Below are positions 56,348-64,000 of a stretch of 64,000 nucleotides of DNA, one piece after another; the stretch's first letter is position 1, and each line of letters begins with the position of its first letter. The translations under genes were made by a program, and so were the position numbers. The stretch comes from Peptococcaceae bacterium (GTDB lineage Bacteria; Bacillota; Desulfitobacteriia; Desulfitobacteriales; Syntrophobotulaceae), in NCBI GenBank assembly GCA_012517475.1, contig JAAYUV010000063.1, positions 40,222 to 104,221 on the forward strand, read 5' to 3'. Under the pieces are notes generated by a model. That model searched no databases, was not told where the DNA came from, and was given only the letters and a program-made list of their open reading frames with translations.

Positions 56348-57334
56348 ATGCCGGAGATGGACTATGAATCCAGCCGTAAAAAAAGTTGGGCAGCTCGGCT
56401 GGTTCAATTGATTTTAATCCTATTCTGTATTCTGATGATTTTTTTTCTTGGGTTTCTTTATGCTCCCTTTCAACCCTTTGAAAGGGCCCGTAATTTGTGG
56501 GTAACCACGGCGATGACAACGTTAAACCACCAGTATCTGGCTAAGTGGTTTTTCAGTGATGAAAAAATACAAAGCATTATGGACAATAATCAAGCTGCAT
56601 CATTGGGTAATTCCGATCCTTCGTTAATTAATGCTTTCCGCTTTACAAACCTTAATTCTACGGAACTGATTGATGTCAGCAGGAATGGATTTAACGGCTA
56701 TTTGCTTAAAGTCAGCAATCCTTCTCACGTCAAAGTGGCGGCAACCCGCTATATCGGAAAAAGAGGGGAAAAGGCAGAAGAAATTGCCAAGGAGACAGGG
56801 GCTGTCGCCGTAATTAATGGAGGATTGTTCAGTGATCCTGAGGGAAAAGGGACGGGGGGAAATCCTTTGGGAATCCTTATTTCTGAAGGCCGCACCGTTT
56901 TTAAAGGATCCGGGACTACGTATGATGTGATCGGAATGAACCGGAATAATGTCCTTGTGCTTGGTCATTATACGCTGAAACAAATCGAGAAGATGGGCAT
57001 ACGTGACGCAGTCACATTCAGCCCATTTCTAGTAGTTAATGGAAAGCCTGCAATTACCCGCGGAGACGGGGGTTGGGGAATTGCTCCAAGAACGGCTATC
57101 GGACAAAAGCAGGATGGTACGATTTTGATGCTTGTTATCGACGGACGCCAAATCGGTTCAATCGGCGCCACGCTCAAGGATGTCCAGGATATTATGCTTG
57201 AATATGGAGCTTTTAATGTGGCCAATTTGGATGGAGGTTCTTCGACAGTTCTTTATTATGAAGGTAAGATTGTAAACCATCCTTCCAGTCTTTACGGGGA
57301 AAGGAATGCACCTTCATTTTTTATCGTGAAATAA
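56348..57334 (+). CDS. Membrane-anchored phosphodiester glycosidase (NAGPA domain)
   Basis: The 328-residue protein has one N-terminal helix (LVQLILILFCILMIFFLGFL), then a NAGPA domain: AVINGGLFSDPEGKGTGGNP, ILMLVIDGRQIGSIGATLKD and NVANLDGGSSTVLYYEG. It is the second such enzyme in the window (the first is at 37692) but lacks the Ig-like and C-terminal domains. Probably acts on cell-surface glycopolymers. GAGGAG precedes ATG 56348. Confidence 0.87.
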   Translation: MPEMDYESSRKKSWAARLVQLILILFCILMIFFLGFLYAPFQPFERARNLWVTTAMTTLNHQYLAKWFFSDEKIQSIMDNNQAASLGNSDPSLINAFRFTNLNSTELIDVSRNGFNGYLLKVSNPSHVKVAATRYIGKRGEKAEEIAKETGAVAVINGGLFSDPEGKGTGGNPLGILISEGRTVFKGSGTTYDVIGMNRNNVLVLGHYTLKQIEKMGIRDAVTFSPFLVVNGKPAITRGDGGWGIAPRTAIGQKQDGTILMLVIDGRQIGSIGATLKDVQDIMLEYGAFNVANLDGGSSTVLYYEGKIVNHPSSLYGERNAPSFFIVK

Positions 57335-57352
57335 TTTGCGCACAATGGGTAT

Positions 57353-57419
57353 AGTCTAAGGACAAAATATAGTTTATACTACACGTATATCTTGAACTAT
57401 CGTATTTTGTTTTTAGACT
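57353..57419. repeat. Long imperfect inverted repeat upstream of metY
   Basis: AGTCTAA, ACAAAATA and TAGTT (57353-57374) pair in order with AACTA, TATTTTGT and TTAGACT (57395-57419) across a 20-base loop, with small bulges. It could be a terminator of the previous gene (a T-rich arm is included) or an operator. It has no T-box or S-box features. Confidence 0.5.
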
Positions 57420-57520
57420 GACAGCAATATTAATCAGGGTTACGATTGAATACGCTGATGAGCTTGTTATTTTTCTCATTAATTATCAAGTAATATTTGG
57501 AAAGGAAGAGAAGGAAGTTC

Positions 57521-58786
57521 ATGAAAATCGAAACGAAATGTTTACATGAGGGGTATCATCCTAAAAATGGGGAACCCAGAGTTCTGCCGATTTATCAAAG
57601 TACTACATACGCTTATGATTCAACCGAACATATTGGGAAACTTTTTGATTTAACGGCTGACGGTTATTTCTATTCGCGCTTGGCCAATCCCACTGTTGGA
57701 GCTGTAGAGGGCAAAATCGCTTCTCTGGAAGGGGGAGTTGGGGCTTTATGCACCTCATCCGGCCAGGCGGCTTTGTTAATCAGCCTTTTAAATATCTTGA
57801 AAGCCGGGGACCACTTCATCAGTGGCTCTAAAATATATGGAGGAACCATTAATCTTTTTTTCGTTACCCTGAAAAGATTCGGTATTGAATGTACTTTCGT
57901 GGATCAAGATGCTTCAGAAGAGGAAATTCAGAAATACTTTCAACCCAATACGAGGGCGGTATTTGGAGAAACTATTGCAAATCCCGCTTTGGCGGTGCTG
58001 GATATTGAAAAATTTGCGAAGATTGCTCACAAAAACGGTGTCCCATTAATTATTGACAATACGTTTGCTACCCCCGTTCTCTGCAGGCCGTTTGAATTTG
58101 GGGCAGATATCGTCATCCACTCAACCACCAAATACATGGATGGACATGCTGTCCAGGTTGGCGGAGTGATTGTGGACAGCGGCAAATTCGACTGGACCAA
58201 CGGTAAGTTCCCGGAATTTACTGAACCGGATGATTCTTACCATGGCGTGATTTATACACGCGACTTTGGGAATGCAGCCTACATTACGAAGGCCAGGGTA
58301 CAGCTTATGCGGGATTTAGGATCTTGTCCTTCCGCTAATGCCGCTTTTTTACTTAACCTAGGACTTGAGACTCTCCCGATTCGGATGGAAAGGCACTGTG
58401 CCAATGCGGAAAAAGTTGCGGCATTTTTGGCCCAATCAGATAAAATTGAGTTTGTAAATTATCCTGCTTTACCTGATAACGCGTATTATCAACTAAGCAG
58501 AAAGTATTTGCCCAAAGGCTGCAGCGGAGTGATTTCATTTTCAGTAAAAGGCGGAAGGGAAACAGCAGTAAAGTTTATGGACGGATTGAAGCTGGCATCA
58601 AACGTAGTTCATGTCGCCGACATAAGAACTTGTGTGCTTCATCCGGCTAGTTCTACACACCGTCAGCTTACCGATCAGCAGATCATTGACGCAGGAATTA
58701 CCCCCGGCATGATCCGGCTTTCCGTAGGGCTTGAAAATATTGACGATATTATTGAAGATCTGGAACAGGGCCTGGCTAATATTTAA
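57521..58786 (+). CDS. metY: O-acetylhomoserine sulfhydrylase / Cys-Met gamma-type PLP enzyme
   Basis: A 421-residue PLP enzyme: KCLHEGYHPKNGEPRVLPIY at the start, YFYSRLANPTVGAVEGKIA, PLP lysine in HSTTKYMDGHAVQVGG, and HPASSTHRQLTDQQ at the substrate site. Length and motifs fit O-acetylhomoserine sulfhydrylase, which makes homocysteine or methionine from O-acetylhomoserine; a methionine gamma-lyase activity cannot be excluded. AAGGAAG fits ATG 57521. It has its own terminator and is not under an S-box. Confidence 0.88.
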   Translation: MKIETKCLHEGYHPKNGEPRVLPIYQSTTYAYDSTEHIGKLFDLTADGYFYSRLANPTVGAVEGKIASLEGGVGALCTSSGQAALLISLLNILKAGDHFISGSKIYGGTINLFFVTLKRFGIECTFVDQDASEEEIQKYFQPNTRAVFGETIANPALAVLDIEKFAKIAHKNGVPLIIDNTFATPVLCRPFEFGADIVIHSTTKYMDGHAVQVGGVIVDSGKFDWTNGKFPEFTEPDDSYHGVIYTRDFGNAAYITKARVQLMRDLGSCPSANAAFLLNLGLETLPIRMERHCANAEKVAAFLAQSDKIEFVNYPALPDNAYYQLSRKYLPKGCSGVISFSVKGGRETAVKFMDGLKLASNVVHVADIRTCVLHPASSTHRQLTDQQIIDAGITPGMIRLSVGLENIDDIIEDLEQGLANI

Positions 58787-58820
58787 CTAGTCTGTATAAC
58801 AATTTACTGGTAAGATAACC

Positions 58821-58858
58821 AAAGTTCCCTCCAGGAGAATGGAGGGAACTTTTATTAT
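58821..58858 (+). terminator. Intrinsic terminator after metY
   Basis: AAAGTTCCCTCC (58821-58832) is fully complementary to 58841-58852, with an eight-base loop and a T-rich tail. Confidence 0.9.
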
Positions 58859-58969
58859 TTATTCTATTTTTTTAATGAAAGATATGCTAAATTTGAAGTA
58901 ATTAGTATAATAACGACAATGTCTTTTAAAACCTATTTAAAAAACAGAATATTTCCAATTAATGGGTCG

Positions 58970-59352
58970 GGGATGGAAGAACTTAGGCATCTCGGTTGAG
59001 GATGGGGGGGGTATTCCTCAGCCTATTTGAAAAACAACTATTTGCTTCTTATAGGAACTGCATATCTTTTTATCGGAGCTCTCGACTTATTTCATACCAT
59101 GTCCTATAAAGGGATGCAAGCATTGTCTTGTTGGATATTGATCATTTTAAGAAGGTCAACGATACATTTGGTCATGTCGAAAAAATTAGAAATCAGGTAG
59201 AGAGCGCTGCTTTCATTCACAACATCAGAATCATGATAAGCGGCGGAGTAGCCCAGTATCGGGGAGAAAAAGTCAGTGAACTGGTAAAATCGGCTGATGA
59301 TAAGCTTTATGCAGCTAAAAATAGCGGAAGGAATAAAATTCAATGGGAATAG
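58970..59352 (+). pseudogene. MASE3-GGDEF protein with two internal deletions
   Basis: A membrane-sensor fragment (AYLKNNYLLLIGTAYLFIGA, LDLFHTMSYKGM, 59019-59115) matches the MASE3 domain of diguanylate cyclases. At about 59116 it jumps directly to the GGDEF domain start (LDIDHFKKVNDTFGHV). At about 59180 it jumps again to the domain's end (EKIRNQVESAAF, ISGGVAQYRG, SADDKLYAAKNSGRNKI). The rest of the sensor and the active-site block with GGDEF are missing. This also explains the roughly 570 bases without an intact gene before mutY. Confidence 0.75.
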
Positions 59353-59360
59353 GGGAGACA

Positions 59361-60410
59361 ATGGAAGCACCAAAAGATATTTGCAATTTGTTACTAGCCT
59401 GGTACGCAGAAAACAAGAGGGATCTTCCGTGGAGAAAAAACCCGGACCCGTATTCCACTTGGATTTCCGAAATGATGCTCCAACAAACCCGTGTTGAGAC
59501 GGTGATTCCATATTATTACCGCTTTTTGGAGCGTTTTCCCACTGTATCGGTATTAGCCAATGCTGACGAGGAAGAAGTTCTTACCGCCTGGAAAGGGCTT
59601 GGCTATTATTCCAGGGCCAGAAATCTTCATTTGGCCGCGAAAATTGTTCAGGAAAAATACCAGTGTGTTTTTCCAAATTCGTATCAGGCCCTTCGCCTGC
59701 TTCCGGGAATTGGGGATTATTCAGCCGGGGCTATTCTTAGTATTGCTTTCAACCAGCCTTTTCCTGCCGTTGATGGAAATGTCCTGCGGGTCATTTCCCG
59801 GGTTATTTGTTTGGAGGGGGATATTTCTGAAGCAGCGGTCAAGAAAAAAATCAGACAAATTGTATCAGACCTGATCCCTGAGGGAAGAGCTGGGGAGTTT
59901 ACCCAGGCCTTAATGGAATTGGGAGCTATACTTTGCCTTCCCCAAAATCCCCTGTGTGCGGATTGTCCTATCAGGGTCTATTGTCTCGCTGATAAAAACG
60001 GAAGGCAGGACTGTATTCCGGTCAGGAGACAATCCAGACCCCCTGCCAACCTGGATTATTGGGTGGCTGTAGTACGAAAAGACAATGACATCTTAATGCA
60101 ATACCGCGAGCATACCGGTTTACTTGGCAGGATGTGGGGGCTTCCCATGGCGGTCAAAAATCCTGTTGTTAAACCCGAAAAAGAATTTGCAGACCAGTTG
60201 GGATTAAATCTGCAAAAAGTTAAATCTTTAGGAAACACAAAGCATGTCTTTACTCATCAGGTTTGGAATATGGAAGCGATTGAATTGATGCCGGAGGAAA
60301 GCCGGAATGATTTGCCGCAGGGATTTGCCTGGATTCCGCTCGGAAAGATAGATCAAATTCCTATTCCCAAAGCATTTCAGAAGATTTTCGAGCTGGGCAA
60401 CTATATGTAA
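59361..60410 (+). CDS. mutY: A/G-specific adenine DNA glycosylase
   Basis: The 349-residue protein has the HhH-GPD core with catalytic glutamate (WISEMMLQQTRVETV) and aspartate (AVDGNVLRVISR) and helix-hairpin-helix LPGIGDYSAGAI. It has the [4Fe-4S] motif C-x6-C-x2-C-x5-C (CLPQNPLCADCPIRVYC) and a NUDIX-like C-terminal 8-oxoG recognition domain. It removes adenine paired with 8-oxoguanine. GGGGAG supports ATG 59361 rather than 59343. Confidence 0.94.
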   Translation: MEAPKDICNLLLAWYAENKRDLPWRKNPDPYSTWISEMMLQQTRVETVIPYYYRFLERFPTVSVLANADEEEVLTAWKGLGYYSRARNLHLAAKIVQEKYQCVFPNSYQALRLLPGIGDYSAGAILSIAFNQPFPAVDGNVLRVISRVICLEGDISEAAVKKKIRQIVSDLIPEGRAGEFTQALMELGAILCLPQNPLCADCPIRVYCLADKNGRQDCIPVRRQSRPPANLDYWVAVVRKDNDILMQYREHTGLLGRMWGLPMAVKNPVVKPEKEFADQLGLNLQKVKSLGNTKHVFTHQVWNMEAIELMPEESRNDLPQGFAWIPLGKIDQIPIPKAFQKIFELGNYM

Positions 60411-60547
60411 ATTTAAGAATTATAACGTAAAGTTCGGGCAGAAAGATTACTACATATGCAGTTGGTAAAATTAGGCGAGTAACTGGTTATTATGGTATAG
60501 TATGATTGCAATGAATATCCGCATTTTTCCCCGGAGGAGGATAGGAT

Positions 60548-61954
60548 ATGGAAGAAATAAGTCAGGAAATGAAAAGGGTGTTTCAACTTCAGCAGGAAAA
60601 CAGCCTTCAGGTAGGTGTGACATCCTATCAGATGAGGATAAACAAATTAAAAAGACTATTGGAAGGGATTTTAAGGAACCGGGATAGTATTAAGCAGGCG
60701 ATATATTCCGATTTCAAAAAATCGCCTGAAGAAGTCGATCTGACTGAGATCTATCCTTTAGTTTCAGAGATCCGGTACATCATAAAAAATCTGAAATCCT
60801 GGATGAAACCAGTTAGGGTTCCAAATTCTATTGCCACACTTGGAGCCCATTGCAGAATAACATACCAGCCTAAAGGAGTTTGTCTGATTATTTCACCATG
60901 GAACTATCCTTTTCAGCTGACGATCGGACCTTTGATTAACGCTATTGCAGCGGGAAATTGCGTATTTATCAAACCTTCGGAATACAGTCCCAATACTTCC
61001 AAGCTGATAAAAAACCTGTTACAGGATGTATTTGAAAGACAAGAAGTAGCCGTTTTTGAAGGCGACCAATACGTTGCCCAACAGCTTCTACAACTGCCCT
61101 TTAACCATATTTACTTTACCGGAAGTCCTGTGGTAGGAAAGATTACCATGGCTGAAGCAGCAAAACATCTATCTCCCGTAACTCTGGAATTAGGAGGAAA
61201 ATCACCGGTTATCATTGATGATCAGGCCGATTTCAACGATGCGGCAGAAAAAATTATCTGGGGAAAACTGATTAATGCCGGGCAGACCTGTATAGCACCC
61301 GACTATGTTCTTCTTCCCAGGAACAGATTACAGGAATTTATTTCAAAGGCCCGAGACTCCATTATTCGGCGATACGGCACGCTGGAGACTATCCCGGAGA
61401 ACAAGGACTATTGCAGGATTATTAATCTGCGTCATTTCCTAAGGATTAAGCACATCATTGAGGAAGCCCTGATACAGGGCGGAAAATTGGATTTTGGAGG
61501 GATAATGCGGGAAGAAGACCTGTATCTGTCCCCGACCCTTATCCATGACCCATCGCTGTCAAGTGCCATGATGCAAGAGGAGCTTTTTGGTCCGGTACTT
61601 CCGGTCTTAACCTACGAGAAGTTGAGCGAGGCGCTGGAGATTATCCGGACCAGGCCGCGCCCTCTGGTACTTTACATATTTAGTTCCAATGAAGAAGTGA
61701 TCCGGGGCATATTAGCGAATACACACTCAGGGGATGTTGTGGTTAACGATGTGGTGACACATTACGCGAATATCAAACTGCCGTTTGGAGGAATTAACAA
61801 CAGCGGGATCGGCAAGACGCATGGGGAGTATGGTTTTAAGGAATTTTCCCATCTGCGGTCGGTTATGCGGCAGGGAAGATTCAATATGACAAAAATGTTT
61901 TATCCGCCTTATGGACAACGAGCGAAAAAAATGTTAGAGATATTATTGAAGTAA
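60548..61954 (+). CDS. Aldehyde dehydrogenase (class 3 type)
   Basis: A 468-residue NAD(P)-dependent aldehyde dehydrogenase: SPWNYPFQLTIGPLINAIAA, FTGSPVVGK, LELGGKSP, catalytic cysteine in GQTCIAPDYVL, and LFGPVLPV. The C-terminal end (PFGGINNSGIGKTHGEYGF) and YPPYGQR match the short class 3/fatty-aldehyde group. GGAGGAG precedes ATG 60548. The substrate is probably a medium- or long-chain aldehyde. Single gene. Confidence 0.9.
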   Translation: MEEISQEMKRVFQLQQENSLQVGVTSYQMRINKLKRLLEGILRNRDSIKQAIYSDFKKSPEEVDLTEIYPLVSEIRYIIKNLKSWMKPVRVPNSIATLGAHCRITYQPKGVCLIISPWNYPFQLTIGPLINAIAAGNCVFIKPSEYSPNTSKLIKNLLQDVFERQEVAVFEGDQYVAQQLLQLPFNHIYFTGSPVVGKITMAEAAKHLSPVTLELGGKSPVIIDDQADFNDAAEKIIWGKLINAGQTCIAPDYVLLPRNRLQEFISKARDSIIRRYGTLETIPENKDYCRIINLRHFLRIKHIIEEALIQGGKLDFGGIMREEDLYLSPTLIHDPSLSSAMMQEELFGPVLPVLTYEKLSEALEIIRTRPRPLVLYIFSSNEEVIRGILANTHSGDVVVNDVVTHYANIKLPFGGINNSGIGKTHGEYGFKEFSHLRSVMRQGRFNMTKMFYPPYGQRAKKMLEILLK

Positions 61955-62009
61955 AACAAATGGAATAAGACGTTTTTCAGAAAAAGGATTTCTTAAAGGA
62001 GGACCTCAT

Positions 62010-62639
62010 ATGAAAAAAACAGCCGGAAAACACATCTTTATACTTGCACTGATTTTTTTAGTGTCTTTCTCAACGATGACGGGATGCAGCAGTAAAAAAA
62101 CCGCAGAAAATTCCCAAACAAAGGCTGTTCATCCTATTGTTCAAATAGAGATGCAGGACGGGAGCAAAATGGTATTTGAACTTTATCCCGAGTATGCCCC
62201 GCAAACAGTTCAAAATTTTGTTTCCCTGTCTCAATCCGGTTTTTACAATGGACTTAAATTTCACAGGATTATGAAGGGATTTATGATCCAGGGCGGTGAT
62301 CCCAAGGGGAATGGCACCGGCGGCTCCGGTAAAACAATTAAAGGTGAATTTTCCGAAAACGGCTTTACCCAAAATACCTTAAAACATACCAAAGGAATTA
62401 TTTCTATGGCCAGAAGCAGCAGCTTTGATTCAGCCAGCAGCCAATTCTTTATCATGGACGGGGATAACAGTTATTTGGATGGAAAATATGCCGCTTTTGG
62501 AAAACTTATAGAAGGAGAAGCTACGCTGGATAAACTGGCTGATACACCTGTTCAGCCAAATCCCAATTCTCCCCAACGGGAGTTGTCCCTTCCTAAAGCA
62601 GATGTTATTATCAAAGAAATAAAAGTGTTAAAGAATTAA
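62010..62639 (+). CDS. Cyclophilin-type peptidyl-prolyl isomerase lipoprotein
   Basis: A 209-residue protein with signal peptide and lipobox (TMTGC), then a cyclophilin domain: APQTVQNFVSLSQSGFYNGL, FHRIMKGFMIQGGDP, SMARSSSFDSASSQFFIM and YAAFGKLIEG. It is an extracytoplasmic foldase anchored to the membrane. AAAGGAGG precedes the ATG. Confidence 0.92.
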   Translation: MKKTAGKHIFILALIFLVSFSTMTGCSSKKTAENSQTKAVHPIVQIEMQDGSKMVFELYPEYAPQTVQNFVSLSQSGFYNGLKFHRIMKGFMIQGGDPKGNGTGGSGKTIKGEFSENGFTQNTLKHTKGIISMARSSSFDSASSQFFIMDGDNSYLDGKYAAFGKLIEGEATLDKLADTPVQPNPNSPQRELSLPKADVIIKEIKVLKN

Positions 62640-62732
62640 TGATTTTTTGTAAAAGTTATATTGCGAAATAAGAAAATTTTATTATGGTCTAACGGTTGAA
62701 TTCCCCATAAACCCTGATTATAAGGTCAATAA

Positions 62733-62767
62733 TTAATCCCGCTGACAAACAACGGGATTAATTTTTT
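62733..62767 (+). terminator. Intrinsic terminator after the cyclophilin gene
   Basis: TTAATCCCG (62733-62741) pairs with CGGGATTAA (62753-62761), followed by TTTTTT. Confidence 0.9.
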
Positions 62768-62894
62768 AGAAGAATTGTTCTTAAAATTGGAAATAAGGAA
62801 GGAATTTGTTGAATTGTGGTGAATTGAGAATATAGCAAAATGGAATCCTAGCAAATTTAAATAAACTATTTACTTAATAGAAAGGATGAACAGT

Positions 62895-63803
62895 ATGAGG
62901 TTAGTTACACGTTCGGACTTTGACGGGCTCATATGCGGGATGCTGTTAAAAGAGGCTGGAATCATTGATTCTTGGGTGTTTGTACATCCCAAAGATTTAC
63001 AGGACGGATTGTTTAAAGCAGAGGAAAAAGATGTCCTTGCGAATGTACCATATGTTAAAGGTTGCGGAATGTGGTTTGATCATCATGCGACGGAAAATGA
63101 CCGGATAGGCTGGAAACAAGATATACCGGGGGAAAGCAGATTAGCGCCGTCTGCCGCCAGAATTATTTATGAATACTACGGCGGTGAAAAAAGGTTTCCA
63201 AACTATAACGATATGATTAAAGCTGTGGACAAAGTTGATTCCGGAAATGTAACCAAAGAAGACATACTCAATCCTCAGGGGTGGGTACTATTAGGGTTTA
63301 TCTCCGATCCCCGAACCGGGTTAGGAAGATTCAGGGAATTCAGGATCAGTAATTATCAGCTTATGGAAGACCTTGTAAATCACTGCAGGAACATGCCCAT
63401 TGAAGAGATTTTGCAGCTGCCCGATGTTGTTGAACGTATAAAACTTTATCAAGAACAAACCAATCTTTTTATTGAATTAATAAAAAGGTATACCCGGGTA
63501 GATCAGAATGTGATTATCACCGATCTCAGAGGGGTTGAAACCATTTATACAGGAAACAGGTTCTTGATTTATAGTCTATATCCCGGCCAAAATGTATCCG
63601 TTTGGGTCGTGGACGGCAAACTAAAGCAAAATGTTGCAATTGCCTGCGGATACAGTGTTCTTAACAGAACCTGTCAGGTGGATATCGGGAAATTGATGCT
63701 GGAATATGGCGGAGGGGGACACCAAATGGTCGGCACTTGCCAGGTTCCTTATGAAAAAGCGGATACGGTTATTCGTGAAATCACCCAAAGATTAAAAGGA
63801 TAA
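62895..63803 (+). CDS. DHH-family phosphoesterase
   Basis: About 302 residues: RSDFDGLICGMLLKEAG (first metal motif), WFDHHATE (DHH motif) and a C-terminal DHHA1-type substrate motif GGGGHQMVG. These define nanoRNase/exopolyphosphatase-like phosphoesterases. Unlike NrnA, the spacing and the long middle segment suggest a separate clostridial subgroup; the substrate is unknown (oligonucleotide, cyclic dinucleotide or polyphosphate). AGAAAGGA is too close to ATG 62886, so ATG 62895 is preferred. Confidence 0.82.
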   Translation: MRLVTRSDFDGLICGMLLKEAGIIDSWVFVHPKDLQDGLFKAEEKDVLANVPYVKGCGMWFDHHATENDRIGWKQDIPGESRLAPSAARIIYEYYGGEKRFPNYNDMIKAVDKVDSGNVTKEDILNPQGWVLLGFISDPRTGLGRFREFRISNYQLMEDLVNHCRNMPIEEILQLPDVVERIKLYQEQTNLFIELIKRYTRVDQNVIITDLRGVETIYTGNRFLIYSLYPGQNVSVWVVDGKLKQNVAIACGYSVLNRTCQVDIGKLMLEYGGGGHQMVGTCQVPYEKADTVIREITQRLKG

Positions 63804-63829
63804 TTGAGTTGGGATAAGCATAAGATAAA

Positions 63830-64000
63830 GGGGCTGTCGCAAAACTACTTAAGAAGGTTTCCGTAATGTATAGCCGCTCTCGGCAGATCGTGAAGGCCAC
63901 TAGCCTTCACGCATCCGTGGCGAGCCGCTCATTGCCATCCATGGCATCGCGGCACTAGGCCATCCCGTGAAGGCTATTAAAAGCCTTCACGCATCGAAAC
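63830..64000. repeat. Hairpin-rich repeat region at the window edge, possible IS end
   Basis: It starts GGGGCTGTCGCAAAACTAC, which resembles the terminal inverted repeat of several IS families. Two related hairpins follow: GTGAAGGC...GCCTTCAC near 63890-63912 and again near 63968-63992, both followed by GCATC. Between them lies a GC-rich stretch with TGGCGAGCC/CATCGCGGC. The element continues beyond the window, so its nature is unresolved. Confidence 0.45.

Overview
The window looks like chromosomal DNA of a low-to-moderate GC, spore-lineage anaerobic Firmicute, most likely from the Peptococcaceae/Desulfitobacteriaceae (Desulfitobacterium, Desulfosporosinus or Dehalobacter relatives). This is inferred from gene content: a FixABCX-type electron transfer flavoprotein operon with a ferredoxin-fused EtfA, an uptake-type [NiFe] hydrogenase with cytochrome b, a selenocysteine-containing selenophosphate synthetase, a SAM-I riboswitch, and many GGDEF/HD-GYP/EAL genes. 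No rRNA, tRNA or CRISPR array was seen.

Layout. 1-9 kb: MFS and TauE-type transporters, a GGDEF+HD-GYP membrane protein, and a MarR regulator divergent from a heterodimeric ABC exporter. 9-12.3 kb: etfB-etfA-fixC-fixX, with etfA broken by an internal deletion. 12.3-17 kb: a DedA-PAP2 fusion with a degenerate PAP2 site, then a ChrB-like protein and a P-type ATPase behind twin palindromic operators. 17-23.5 kb: an ABC-2 exporter with a frameshifted ATPase, then a four-gene [NiFe] hydrogenase operon with unusual ligand motifs. 23.5-27.3 kb: a patch of small, fused and truncated genes, a 21-bp repeat array and a GH113-like protein. 27.3-30.2 kb: metNIQ under a SAM riboswitch. 30.2-32 kb: relics of a two-component system, then PadR and a pentapeptide-repeat protein. 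32-34.3 kb: a LysR regulator and Sec-containing selD. 34.3-37.3 kb: a MacAB-like exporter. 37.7-40.5 kb: a large secreted phosphodiester glycosidase.

41.1-48.1 kb is an accessory island lying inside a broken PTS-EIIC/EAL gene, whose 5' part is at 40.7-41.1 kb and 3' part at 48.1-48.3 kb. On the minus strand it carries an overlapping gene set: XRE regulator, SAM-binding methylase subunit, Eco57I-type methylase, RhuM, GIY-YIG/helicase protein, and a prokaryotic Argonaute relic. A DUF6550-like gene of integrative elements lies beside them. The Argonaute, helicase and second methylase are broken.

48.3-64 kb is mostly ordinary: a deacetylase-like lipoprotein, a BlaI/BlaR1-type pair behind a perfect inverted-repeat operator, Hsp33, a DUF2156 protein, a GNAT, a second phosphodiester glycosidase, metY, mutY, an aldehyde dehydrogenase, a cyclophilin lipoprotein and a DHH phosphoesterase, plus two more GGDEF relics.

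The most striking global feature is repeated internal deletion. At least eight genes (etfA, a CBO0543-like gene, a response regulator, EIIC-EAL, Argonaute, helicase, Eco57I methylase, MASE3-GGDEF) keep recognisable parts on both sides of a missing block. This suggests ongoing genome reduction, but assembly or consensus error must be excluded, especially for the single-base frameshifts in homopolymers.
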